Shown: piece after piece, positions 43,959 through 52,083 of the stretch
Layout: every line of letters begins with the position of its first letter
Position numbering within the stretch: position 1 is the first letter of the stretch
Assembly: GCA_037443205.1 (NCBI GenBank)
Contig: JBBIOU010000021.1
Location: 1 to 61,425 of the forward strand
Length of the DNA stretch: 61,425 nucleotides
Source of the DNA: JBBIOU01 sp037443205
GTDB taxonomy: Bacteria > Bacteroidota > Bacteroidia > Flavobacteriales_D > UBA2798
Direction of reading: 5' to 3'
Position numbers and translations under genes: made by a program
The notes under the pieces: generated by a model
Seen by the model: the letters and a program-made list of their open reading frames with translations, nothing else
Database searches by the model: none
What the model was told of the DNA's origin: nothing

Positions 43959-44624
43959 ATGAAGCTTAGTTATACCGAAGAAAATTATCTGAAAGCGATT
44001 TATACACTTTCTAAACACGGAAAGGAAGAAGTCAGTACCAATTCCATAGCTGATAAGTTGCATACCAAAGCATCTTCGGTTACTGATATGATAAAAAAAC
44101 TGGCGGAAAAAAAAATGCTCAATTACGAAAAATATAAAGGTGTTATTTTAACGGCATCGGGTAGAAAGGTGGCTATTAATACCATACGCAAACATCGTTT
44201 GTGGGAAGTTTTTTTGGTAGAGAAATTGAATTTTGGATGGGACGAAGTACATGAAATTGCCGAGCAGTTAGAGCATATCAGCTCACAGAAACTGGTTGAT
44301 CGTTTGGATGAATTTTTGTCTTATCCTAAGTACGACCCACACGGAGACCCTATTCCCGGTAAAGACGGTAAAATAGAAAACAGAAGCGAGATAATAGAAT
44401 TAAGCAATTGTATAAAAAAACAAATCGTAATTATCAGCGGGGTAAATGACACATCTTCGCAATTTTTAATTTATCTTAAAAATCTTGGTTTAACTATAGG
44501 CACCGAATTAAAAATAATTGAGATTATTGATTTTGATAAGTCGTTTGTTATACAAAGCGGAAAAAAACACATCACTTTATCAAATATGGTTACACGCAAC
44601 ATACTGGTAAAACTAAATACATAA
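43959..44624 (+). CDS. DtxR/MntR-family metal-dependent transcriptional regulator
   Basis: The 221-residue protein has an N-terminal winged helix (residues 5-65; L-H-T-K-A-S-S-V-T-D-M-I-K-K is the recognition region). The dimerisation and metal-binding domain (70-140) has R-K-H-R-L-W-E-V-F-L and H-E-I-A-E-Q-L-E-H-I, whose His and Glu are metal ligands in the family. A C-terminal FeoA-like SH3 domain spans 150-221. It senses Mn2+ or Fe2+ and represses uptake genes. It forms an operon with the ZIP transporter (TAATG overlap) and is divergent from the TonB receptor. Metal identity is not resolved; MntR and IdeR types both have this layout. Confidence 0.9.
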   Translation: MKLSYTEENYLKAIYTLSKHGKEEVSTNSIADKLHTKASSVTDMIKKLAEKKMLNYEKYKGVILTASGRKVAINTIRKHRLWEVFLVEKLNFGWDEVHEIAEQLEHISSQKLVDRLDEFLSYPKYDPHGDPIPGKDGKIENRSEIIELSNCIKKQIVIISGVNDTSSQFLIYLKNLGLTIGTELKIIEIIDFDKSFVIQSGKKHITLSNMVTRNILVKLNT

Positions 44625-45448
44625 TGGAATCACTAAAAGCATTTTTATCCGAAATAGGCCCGGTTTATGCGGCATTAGTAGCAACTACATTTACCTGGAT
44701 GCTTACGGCATTGGGTGCCTCTTTGGTATTTCTTTTTAAATCAATGCACCGCGGAGTGCTGGATGCCATGTTGGGTTTTACCGGTGGTGTAATGATTGCA
44801 GCCAGTTTCTGGTCGCTCTTGCAACCTTCGATAGAACATGCCGAAAAATTATACCCCCATATGGTTTGGATGCCGGCAGCTGTAGGTTTTGCTGCAGGTG
44901 CCTTGTTTTTGTTTATTTTAGATAAGTATATGCCACACCTGCATATCAACTTTGGCACAAACGAAAACGAAGGTGTAAAAACCCAATGGCACAATACAAC
45001 TTTGCTGGTATTGGCAATAACCTTACACAACATTCCGGAAGGTTTAGCGGTGGGCGTACTTTTTGGTGCTGCTGCGTTGGGATTGGATGATTACAACATC
45101 AGCGCAGCTATAGCTTTGGCTATTGGCATAGGCATACAAAATTTTCCGGAAGGCATAGCCGTATCTATGCCTTTAAGAAGAATGGGAGTAAGCCGTCTGA
45201 AAAGTTTTTGGTACGGACAACTTTCGGCCGTTGTAGAACCTTTAGCCGGAATTTTTGGAGCGCTTGCCGTTTTGTATGTACAACCGGTTTTGCCTTTTGC
45301 ACTGGCATTTGCTGCCGGTGCGATGATATATGTGGTGGTTGAAGAAGTAATTCCCGAAACACAAAGAGATAAATACACAGATGTGGCAGTACTCGGTTTT
45401 ATTGGCGGATTTTTGGTGATGATGATACTGGATGTTGCGTTAGGTTAA
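44624..45448 (+). CDS. ZIP-family divalent metal transporter
   Basis: The 274-residue inner-membrane protein has about eight hydrophobic helices. The ZIP metal site is present: H-N-I-P-E-G near residues 128-133 (helix 4) and N-F-P-E-G near 169 (helix 5), then E-P-L-A-G near 205. A Met/His-containing loop (K-Y-M-P-H-L-H-I-N) precedes helix 4. ZIP carriers bring Zn2+, Fe2+ or Mn2+ into the cytoplasm. Its ATG shares one base with the regulator's stop (TAATG), so its expression follows that regulator. The GufA subgroup is closest. Confidence 0.92.
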   Translation: MESLKAFLSEIGPVYAALVATTFTWMLTALGASLVFLFKSMHRGVLDAMLGFTGGVMIAASFWSLLQPSIEHAEKLYPHMVWMPAAVGFAAGALFLFILDKYMPHLHINFGTNENEGVKTQWHNTTLLVLAITLHNIPEGLAVGVLFGAAALGLDDYNISAAIALAIGIGIQNFPEGIAVSMPLRRMGVSRLKSFWYGQLSAVVEPLAGIFGALAVLYVQPVLPFALAFAAGAMIYVVVEEVIPETQRDKYTDVAVLGFIGGFLVMMILDVALG

Positions 45449-45454
45449 TTCATT

Positions 45455-45462
45455 TACTTTTG
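45455..45462 (+). promoter_or_regulatory. Putative -7 box of smpB
   Basis: TACTTTTG (TAnnTTTG) lies 5 bases before the GTG start, in the arrangement TTTGCAAA then the start codon. The ZIP stop is only 6 bases upstream of this box. Confidence 0.55.
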
Positions 45463-45467
45463 CAAAC

Positions 45468-45920
45468 GTGAAAAACAATATCAATATCAAAAACAAAAAG
45501 GCTTCCTTTGAATATCATCTGGAAGATGTATATGTATGCGGAATAAAACTAACCGGTACTGAAATAAAATCAATACGCGCTTCCAAAGCAAGCATAAACG
45601 AAGCTTATTGTTATATCAAAAATGGCGAAGTATGGATAAAAAATATGCATATTGCCGAATATGAACCGGGTAGTTATAATAATCATTTGCCCAAACGAGA
45701 AAGAAAGTTATTACTGCACAAAAAAGAAATACTTAAGATTGATAAAGCACTCAAGATAAAAGGAACAACTTTAATACCGCTTAATTTGTTTATTAATGAA
45801 AAAGGGTTGGCAAAAGTTAAAATTGCTTTAGCCAAAGGAAAAAAACTTTATGATAAAAGACAAAGCATCAAAGCCCGCGATACACAAAAAGAACTGGCAC
45901 GAATAATAAAACTAAATTAA
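45468..45920 (+). CDS. smpB: SsrA-binding protein SmpB
   Basis: The 150-residue basic protein has the SmpB OB-fold: N-K-K-A-S-F-E-Y near residues 8-15, G-I-K-L-T-G-T-E-I-K-S-I-R near 26-38, A-Y-C-Y-I-K-N-G-E-V near 46-55, and the tmRNA-contacting tail K-L-Y-D-K-R-Q-S-I-K-A-R-D near 125-137. It delivers tmRNA (ssrA, at 13.6 kb here) to stalled ribosomes. The start is GTG at 45468, placed by the conserved N-terminal strand. It has its own -7 box despite following the ZIP gene closely. Confidence 0.95.
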   Translation: MKNNINIKNKKASFEYHLEDVYVCGIKLTGTEIKSIRASKASINEAYCYIKNGEVWIKNMHIAEYEPGSYNNHLPKRERKLLLHKKEILKIDKALKIKGTTLIPLNLFINEKGLAKVKIALAKGKKLYDKRQSIKARDTQKELARIIKLN

Positions 45921-45989
45921 CCCATAATTGTTAGCCACATACATGCTGTGGTTAATGCAAGTGACTATGTATGTGGGCGGCATTTGGGT
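45918..45989. repeat. Dispersed repeat, family 3, copy 2 (long hairpin)
   Basis: Inverted arms CCACATACAT and ATGTATGTGG (about 45935-45974), with outer ACCCA and TGGGT, make a long imperfect hairpin. Its reverse complement matches 41013-41088. It starts at the smpB stop codon. Confidence 0.6.
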
Positions 45990-46013
45990 CATAAAAAGGT
46001 AAATTATCAGGTA

Positions 46014-46044
46014 AATAAAAATCCCCGCTCCATGGAGCGGGGAT
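46014..46044 (-). terminator. Intrinsic terminator of the outer-membrane protein gene
   Basis: A perfect inverted repeat (ATCCCCGCTCCA / TGGAGCGGGGAT, 46021-46044) is followed on the minus strand by TTTTATTTA, 25 bases past the stop at 46069. Confidence 0.85.
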
Positions 46045-46068
46045 TACTACTTATATTATATCCAACTC

Positions 46069-46959
46069 TTAGAAGTGGAAAATAATGTTTAAGTTACCTG
46101 TACCACCGGTTACATACTGAATATCAGCATCTATACCAAACATACCGGTTTTGTTTCCATCAATGGTTTGTGAACCAACTGCGTTAGTACCCACATCATA
46201 TGATTCATGAGTGCTTGAAGATTTCTCATTACCCATCATTAAGCCCCAGCCATACTCACCACCAATTGAAATTTTAGGTAAAATAAAGTATTCAACACCG
46301 ATAAAACCACGAAGACCAAAGCCAAAGAAACTGCTTTTTGCTTCGGTTATACGTGCAGTATTACCATAAGTATCGGTAGTGAAGTTTGTACCAAAGTTAG
46401 TAGTAGTACCAGCGTTAACTGCTACAGGAGTTGTACCGTTTGACAAGGCATTACCATAAGTGTAAGTTTCTTTTGAACTTAATAGAGCGATTAATAACTC
46501 ACCACCGTAGTAACCTTGAAGACGGGTTTTGCCTCTTCTCATTTCCAATCCGCCTGAAAGTACAATGTTGGTGGCTCCCATTTTCATAACATCTTCTTTC
46601 ATTGCAGGCAGAGCAGGGAAAGTAGGTGTAGAAGTAGAGGAAGCATCACCAATCATACGGGTTTCTTTTTCATTACCAAACCCAAGACGAAGACCGGCAC
46701 GGTAAGCGGTTTTTTCATCTTTAAACATTTTTCCGCGGATGTGGAAAGGTAAATTGTTGGTTGAGCCTAAAATAGGAGAGGTAGCACCGGCATTGCTTAG
46801 TAGCTGTCCTGCATAGTTTAAAAACGGCACAGCGTCAAAGGCAATTGCCCAATCATTTGCCTCAGGTAAGTATGGCTCACCTTTTTTAGAAGTTAAGTCT
46901 TGCGCGAACAATGAGCTCGCTGCGAAAACAGTTGCAAGTAACAAGGTTTTCTTTTTCAT
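46069..46959 (-). CDS. Outer-membrane beta-barrel protein, probably abundant
   Basis: The 296-residue protein has a signal peptide (M-K-K-K-T-L-L-L-A-T-V-F-A-A-S-S-L-F-A-Q), a barrel body with G-G-E-Y-G-W-G-L near 240, and a terminal N-L-N-I-I-F-H-F strand. The length and single strong terminator suggest a highly expressed porin-like or OmpA-barrel-like protein; the substrate is unknown. The open frame continues 33 codons upstream to 47058, but those codons precede the signal peptide, so I chose ATG 46959. The direct repeats ACTTTGG and ACTTTGC on the minus strand upstream may hold the promoter. Confidence 0.82.
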   Translation of the reverse strand: MKKKTLLLATVFAASSLFAQDLTSKKGEPYLPEANDWAIAFDAVPFLNYAGQLLSNAGATSPILGSTNNLPFHIRGKMFKDEKTAYRAGLRLGFGNEKETRMIGDASSTSTPTFPALPAMKEDVMKMGATNIVLSGGLEMRRGKTRLQGYYGGELLIALLSSKETYTYGNALSNGTTPVAVNAGTTTNFGTNFTTDTYGNTARITEAKSSFFGFGLRGFIGVEYFILPKISIGGEYGWGLMMGNEKSSSTHESYDVGTNAVGSQTIDGNKTGMFGIDADIQYVTGGTGNLNIIFHF

Positions 46960-47107
46960 ATAATTGATTTTTGGTTTAGCGATTGCAAAGTTGTCTAATT
47001 TCATGCCAAAGTTAAACATTTGTTTCCAAACATTATTAACATAAAAAGTATATTTCAACCTATTTTTGTTAATAATATGCCCCGAAACGCATTATTATGT
47101 TTTAAAG

Positions 47108-47788
47108 TTACGTTTTTTTAAAAAATATTTTTTGGTTAATATCTTGCTTTTCTTGCAGCATGGGTACAAAACTAAACTTTCCTACTTCTTCCTTAACAAT
47201 ACTGCCGTCAGCATTTTTTATGATTACAGTCATAATTTGTTCTTTTTCGCCAATGGGTATAACCATTAAACCATTAATATCCAGTTGGTTAATAAGTTCT
47301 TCGGGTAAGTATGGAGCACCACAGGTAACTAAAATTTTTTGATAGGGAGCGTGTGCAGGCAAGCCTTTAAACCCATCGCCATATACCAAACGAGCACTTA
47401 AATTAAATAAAGAAAGGTGATACTTCGCTTTTTCGTTTAGTTCGCGTTGTCTTTCAATAGAATATACTTTTGCACCCAATTTTGCCAAAATGGCAGTTTG
47501 ATAACCGCAACCGGTTCCAATTTCTAAAACTTTCTCGCCCTTTTGAGGATTTAGTAACAATGTTTGAAAGGCAACTGTGTAGGGATGTGAAATGGTTTGA
47601 CCGGCCCATATCGGAAAAGCCTTGTCTTCATATACGTGTTCGGGAACGGCATCCTCCTGCAAAAATACATGCCGGGGTATTTCGTCCATTACCTGTAAAA
47701 TTCTGTTGTCGTTAATACCCCTTGCTTTCAGCCTTTCAATCATTTTTCTTCTTAAGCCTTTGTGTTTATATGTGTCTATATATGTCAT
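47108..47788 (-). CDS. pcm: Protein-L-isoaspartate O-methyltransferase
   Basis: The 226-residue protein is a class I SAM-dependent methyltransferase of the PCMT type. It has the substrate-site segment I-P-R-H-V-F near residues 38-43, G-Q-T-I-S-H-P-Y-T-V near 64-73, SAM motif I V-L-E-I-G-T-G-C-G-Y near 87-96, and the later I-L-V-T-C-G-A-P-Y-L-P. It methylates isoaspartyl residues so that damaged proteins can be repaired. The upstream TTG at 47800 was rejected; it lies within a TATTTTTG box (minus, 47805-47798) that looks like the gene's -7 element, 9 bases from ATG 47788. Confidence 0.92.
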   Translation of the reverse strand: MTYIDTYKHKGLRRKMIERLKARGINDNRILQVMDEIPRHVFLQEDAVPEHVYEDKAFPIWAGQTISHPYTVAFQTLLLNPQKGEKVLEIGTGCGYQTAILAKLGAKVYSIERQRELNEKAKYHLSLFNLSARLVYGDGFKGLPAHAPYQKILVTCGAPYLPEELINQLDINGLMVIPIGEKEQIMTVIIKNADGSIVKEEVGKFSFVPMLQEKQDINQKIFFKKT

Positions 47789-47922
47789 AATTATTTGCAA
47801 AAATACATTTATCCCCCAATTCAGGGTTATTATGCAAACAATGTTGAAAATTCATTTCATCTGCAATTCAATGCTCCTTAGCAACCAATTAATTTTGTTA
47901 TTAAGAATAAACCCATATAAAC

Positions 47923-48912
47923 ATGTTAAAAATAGCGGTTTTAGGAGCAGGGCATTTAGGTAAAATACACCTGAAGGTGATACAAGAACTTACCGGATAT
48001 TACGATTTGATAGGTTTTTATGATGCTTCGCCCGAAACTGCCGAAAAAGTGAGCCGGGAGTTAGGTGTAAAGGCTTATAGCCAAATAGATGAATTAATTA
48101 CTCAGGTAGATGTAGTAGATATAGTTACTCCCACCCTGAGTCATTTTAAATGTGCCCGCGCAAGTTTAAAAAAGTTTAAACATGTATTTATTGAAAAACC
48201 AGTAACAGCCACTGTTGATGAAGCGAAAATATTAAGTGATTTAGCCAGAGAAGCAAGTGTAAAAGTGCAGGTAGGTCATGTAGAACGATTTAACCCTGCT
48301 TTTCAGGCGGCATTACCACATTTTAAACAACCCTTGTTTATAGAGGCACATCGGCTGGCACAATTCAACCCACGTGGAACGGATGTTTCGGTAGTGTTAG
48401 ACTTGATGATACACGACATAGACATTATTTTGAGTGTAGTTAAATCGGGTGTAAAAAATGTCAGTGCCAGTGGTGTAGCTGTTGTAAGCGATAGCCCCGA
48501 TATTACCAATGCACGTATAGAATTTGATAATGGTTGTGTGGCTAATCTTACAGCCAGCAGAATATCACTAAAGAATATGCGTAAAACGCGCTTTTTTCAG
48601 CGAGATGCATACATCAGTGTTGATTTTTTGCAAAAATCTGCCGAGATAGTTAGAATGAAAGATATACAAGGCGAACCCGGACCGTTTGACATAACCTTTG
48701 ATGTGCCCGGAAAAGGAACCAAACAAATATTTTTTGAAAAACCTACTATACAACCGGTTAACGCCATAAAAGAAGAATTACTGAGTTTTTATAATGCCAT
48801 TATACATAACGATGAACCGGCAGTAAGCCTGATTGACGGATTAAACGCATTAGATCTGGCTTATAAAATTATTGAAAAAACAGGAGAAATAAAAAATAAA
48901 CTTTTGATATAA
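47923..48912 (+). CDS. Gfo/Idh/MocA-family oxidoreductase
   Basis: The 329-residue protein has an N-terminal Rossmann domain (A-V-L-G-A-G-H-L-G-K-I-H at residues 5-16), the family E-K-P motif near 90, V-G-H-V-E-R-F-N-P-A near 112-121 and the H-D-I-D segment near 164. These are the usual cofactor and substrate sites of Gfo/Idh/MocA enzymes acting on sugars or nucleotide sugars. It precedes a lipoprotein and a sugar transferase on the same strand, so a role in polysaccharide precursor synthesis is plausible but not shown. Confidence 0.9.
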   Translation: MLKIAVLGAGHLGKIHLKVIQELTGYYDLIGFYDASPETAEKVSRELGVKAYSQIDELITQVDVVDIVTPTLSHFKCARASLKKFKHVFIEKPVTATVDEAKILSDLAREASVKVQVGHVERFNPAFQAALPHFKQPLFIEAHRLAQFNPRGTDVSVVLDLMIHDIDIILSVVKSGVKNVSASGVAVVSDSPDITNARIEFDNGCVANLTASRISLKNMRKTRFFQRDAYISVDFLQKSAEIVRMKDIQGEPGPFDITFDVPGKGTKQIFFEKPTIQPVNAIKEELLSFYNAIIHNDEPAVSLIDGLNALDLAYKIIEKTGEIKNKLLI

Positions 48913-48923
48913 AATAAAAGCAA

Positions 48924-48931
48924 TATTTTTG
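48924..48931 (+). promoter_or_regulatory. Putative -7 box of the 306-residue lipoprotein gene
   Basis: TATTTTTG matches TAnnTTTG and lies 26 bases before ATG 48958. A TTTTG at 48902-48906 is upstream but 17 rather than about 20 bases away. Confidence 0.4.
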
Positions 48932-48957
48932 CGTTCCTCTAATACCAATAGCTTCGA

Positions 48958-49878
48958 ATGAATTATTTATACAGAGGAATATCCATTGCCGGATTATTTG
49001 CATGTGCATTAAGCTCTTGTAATAAATTCGATAAAGACGAACCAATACCAGCCTATTTATTTGTTGACAGTGTTAATTTATCAACTTATTATATTGATGA
49101 AGGAAGTAACTCGCATGCCATCAGTGATGTGTGGGTATATTTGAATAGCGGTGATAAAATTACGCAAATAGGTGTATTTGAATTACCGGCACGTATTCCT
49201 GTAATTGCCCAAGGTACTTACGAAACTATATTTTATGCAGGCATTAAACCGGATGGCATATCCAGTAAAAGAAAAAGATATCCCTTTTATAAACCACTTA
49301 CACTTAATATCAATTATTCGCCTTTGCAGGAAGTAAAATTAAACGGTACACAAACACCGATATTTACCTACTATGACCAAAATCAAATAGCCATTTGGAA
49401 AGAAGATTTTGAAGACCCTACTGTTTTTTTTGAGGCAGATCCCACCAGCGAAGCAAGCTTTGTAAGAATTCTGGCTGTAAACCAACCTGATAATGTTTAT
49501 GAAGGTATAGCTGCCGGATTATTGGAATTAAGTACCAATCAAACCTACTTAAGAGTTTATACAAACCAAAATTTTAACTTGCCCGGTGCAGGTAAATCTT
49601 GTTATGTAGAAATAAATTATAAATGCAATCAGGAATTTAAAGTAGGACTGAAAGTAGAAAAGCAAAGCGGCAATCAATTTTTAGGAAACACGGCAATTAA
49701 AGATACTTACAACGAAAACGGGAACCTGGTTTGGAAAAAAATGTATATTGATTTAACTGATATTGTAAGTACAAATCCCGGTGCAAACAGCTATGAATTT
49801 TATTTTGAAGCGGTAAATGCAGGTGCTATAAATACCAGGATTTATCTGGATAATGTTAAACTTGTTTATGCACGCTAA
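48958..49878 (+). CDS. Lipoprotein of unknown function upstream of a sugar transferase
   Basis: The 306-residue protein has a lipobox A-L-S-S-C with Cys at residue 21. After an acidic stretch (N-K-F-D-K-D-E-P) there is a beta-sandwich-like body. The C-terminal half (about 145-305) looks like a carbohydrate-binding jelly roll, with W-K-E-D-F-E-D-P near 140 and R-I-Y-L-D-N-V-K-L-V at the end. The 3' end overlaps the sugar transferase gene by 26 bases, so the two are translationally linked. No function is known to me. Confidence 0.8.
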   Translation: MNYLYRGISIAGLFACALSSCNKFDKDEPIPAYLFVDSVNLSTYYIDEGSNSHAISDVWVYLNSGDKITQIGVFELPARIPVIAQGTYETIFYAGIKPDGISSKRKRYPFYKPLTLNINYSPLQEVKLNGTQTPIFTYYDQNQIAIWKEDFEDPTVFFEADPTSEASFVRILAVNQPDNVYEGIAAGLLELSTNQTYLRVYTNQNFNLPGAGKSCYVEINYKCNQEFKVGLKVEKQSGNQFLGNTAIKDTYNENGNLVWKKMYIDLTDIVSTNPGANSYEFYFEAVNAGAINTRIYLDNVKLVYAR

Positions 49879-51274
49879 AGCACGTTTACTACAAACCATA
49901 AAGTACCTCGTAACCGATTTTTTTACTGCTGCGCTTGCATGGGTAATTTTTTATGCTTACAGAAAAATATACATTGAAAAAACAACATTTGAAACAGACC
50001 AAAATTTTTTCATCGGTCTTCCGGTTATTCCTTTTTTCTGGATATTACTTTATTACATCAGTGGCTATTATCGCGATATATTTCGCAAACACCGTATAAA
50101 AGAAATAGGTCTTACCCTTATTCAAACGTTAATTGGCGTTTTAATATTATTTTTTAGTTTGTTGCTTGATGATAAAGTATTTTCATACAAAAATTATTAC
50201 AGCTTATTTTTAGTTTTATTTACCATCCATTTTGTTTTAACACTTATCCCCCGTTTTTTTTATACTACACGTTTAGTTAATCGCATACATAGGGGTAAAA
50301 TAGGATTTAATACACTTATCGTTGGAGGCAATGCCAATGCACTTTCTATATACAAGGAAATTTCGGAAATGAAAAAATCACCCGGGTTTAAATTTATCGG
50401 TTTTGTGAGTATAAACGGAGTGGATAATGAGTTGCTTAAATCGGGATTGAAATATTATGGTAAATTTGATAATATTCATCAAATTATTAAAGAGCATGAT
50501 GTAGAAGAAATAATTGTTGCATTAGAAAGTTCGGAGCATGAATTATTAAGAAAAATAATCAGCGACATAGAAGGCGAACATCTACGTATCCGTATTATAC
50601 CTGATATGTACGATATTTTATCGGGTTCGGTAAAAATGACTAATATTTACGGAGCACCGCTGATAGAAATAAAACCCAGCTTAATGCCCGAATGGCAGTT
50701 GAGCATTAAAAGAATTATAGACATCAGCATTTCAATAATAGCTTTAATACTTTGCCTCCCATTATTTATAATTATAGCCATTATCATAAAAATAGATTCA
50801 AAAGGACCGGTATTTTTTATACAAGAAAGAATAGGTTTGGGCGGACGACCCTTTAAAATCATAAAATTCCGCTCAATGAAAGTAGGCGCTGAAAGCAACG
50901 GTCCGCAATTATCAAGTAAGGATGATAAACGCATTACGCGTTTTGGTGTTTTTATGCGAAAAACACGCTTAGATGAATTTCCGCAGTTTATTAATGTTTT
51001 AAAAGGCGATATGAGTTTGGTAGGACCCCGGCCCGAAAGGCAATACTATATTGATAAAATAATTCCCCAGGCACCTCATTATAAACACTTGCATAAAGTA
51101 CGCCCGGGCATCACTTCATGGGGGCAGGTAAAATTTGGCTATGCCGAAAATGTTGAGCAGATGATTCAACGCATGAAATTTGATTTATTATATATAGAAA
51201 ATATGAGCCTGGCGCTTGATTTTAAAATTATGTTTTATACACTGCTCATTATATTTAAAGGAGCCGGTAAATAG
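49853..51274 (+). CDS. Polysaccharide-initiating sugar transferase (WbaP/WcaJ type)
   Basis: The 473-residue protein has four or five N-terminal membrane helices (residues 10-135), a central Rossmann-like CoA-binding domain (I-V-G-G-N-A-N-A near 159), and a C-terminal bacterial sugar transferase domain. That domain has a re-entrant helix (I-K-R-I-I-D-I-S-I-S-I-I near 285), I-K-F-R-S-M-K near 340, K-T-R-L-D-E-F-P-Q near 366 and S-L-V-G-P-R-P-E near 383. This class transfers a sugar-1-phosphate to undecaprenyl phosphate, the first step of exopolysaccharide or O-antigen repeat synthesis. The sugar is not determined. ATG 49853 overlaps the lipoprotein gene; ATG 49868 is an alternative. Confidence 0.9.
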   Translation: MLNLFMHAKARLLQTIKYLVTDFFTAALAWVIFYAYRKIYIEKTTFETDQNFFIGLPVIPFFWILLYYISGYYRDIFRKHRIKEIGLTLIQTLIGVLILFFSLLLDDKVFSYKNYYSLFLVLFTIHFVLTLIPRFFYTTRLVNRIHRGKIGFNTLIVGGNANALSIYKEISEMKKSPGFKFIGFVSINGVDNELLKSGLKYYGKFDNIHQIIKEHDVEEIIVALESSEHELLRKIISDIEGEHLRIRIIPDMYDILSGSVKMTNIYGAPLIEIKPSLMPEWQLSIKRIIDISISIIALILCLPLFIIIAIIIKIDSKGPVFFIQERIGLGGRPFKIIKFRSMKVGAESNGPQLSSKDDKRITRFGVFMRKTRLDEFPQFINVLKGDMSLVGPRPERQYYIDKIIPQAPHYKHLHKVRPGITSWGQVKFGYAENVEQMIQRMKFDLLYIENMSLALDFKIMFYTLLIIFKGAGK

Positions 51275-51345
51275 TTCCTATTTAATGCTATAATTTTGTT
51301 ATCCTTATCAAACCAAATATAAAAAGCTAACTACTGATATGAGAT

Positions 51346-52083
51346 TTACCATAATTCAAATAACTCTCTAACCATCATTTTATAATAGGGATGTTTACCG
51401 AAATCTTTTTCCAGTTTGGTTTTTAATTCGAGTGTTGTAAATACTTTTTTACCTAATTTAGGTATAAGGCTTTCCATATCGGGTTTGTAGGCTTCAATTT
51501 TTTTGGCAAAATATACAACACTGCCGTCTTCGGTAGCTAAGCCTAATATTGCACCCGGCAAACCTGTAAAACTTTCAGGTCCTACCGGGGGAATTATTTC
51601 CTCACAATACCACGCATAAATACGTGTTGTATCATCTGCATACCAAATAGCTTTACGACAATTGTAGCCGGCTATTTTGCGTTTGCTGTCGGTAATTTTC
51701 CAGGTTCGTTTACGCAGGCTGTCTTCTATATAAAAATTTTCGCCCCAAACATTTTTTACCGTTACCCGATAATTTGAAGCCGAGTTTTGATATACTAAAT
51801 TTTTAGTGGTTGCCCATGCCATAGGGTCTTGTATAGGACTTTCTACAACTTTAAAAATACTTTGACTGTCGTTAAAATACAATTCAAAATTTTCTATTTT
51901 TATTTTGTCCGATTCTTTAATCCATTGTTTGATGTTTTCGTCCGGAAATTTTTTCCATAGGTTTACTTTTCGTTCATAAAGTATCTTGCCTTGTGTAATT
52001 TGACCCTGTAATTGATGGGTAAAAATTATAACACAACTTACGGTAATCAGTTTTTTTATTTTAAAAAAAGTCGTCATCATCAT
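51346..52083 (-). CDS. GLPGLI family protein
   Basis: The 245-residue protein has a signal peptide (ending near H-Q-L-Q-G-Q). It carries the motif F-T-G-L-P-G-A-I-L-G-L near residue 166 that names the GLPGLI family, and two Cys (Y-N-C-R-K and W-Y-C-E-E) before it. Members are periplasmic, of unknown function, and usually follow an outer-membrane TonB-receptor-like gene, as here. The start overlaps that gene by 23 bases. The in-frame TTG at 52089 is less likely than the ATGs at 52083, 52080 or 52077. Confidence 0.88.
   Translation of the reverse strand: MMMTTFFKIKKLITVSCVIIFTHQLQGQITQGKILYERKVNLWKKFPDENIKQWIKESDKIKIENFELYFNDSQSIFKVVESPIQDPMAWATTKNLVYQNSASNYRVTVKNVWGENFYIEDSLRKRTWKITDSKRKIAGYNCRKAIWYADDTTRIYAWYCEEIIPPVGPESFTGLPGAILGLATEDGSVVYFAKKIEAYKPDMESLIPKLGKKVFTTLELKTKLEKDFGKHPYYKMMVRELFELW

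Noticed and set aside
46960..47058. 33-codon N-terminal extension of the barrel protein at 46069
   Set aside because: It precedes a clear signal peptide and would overlap the promoter region.
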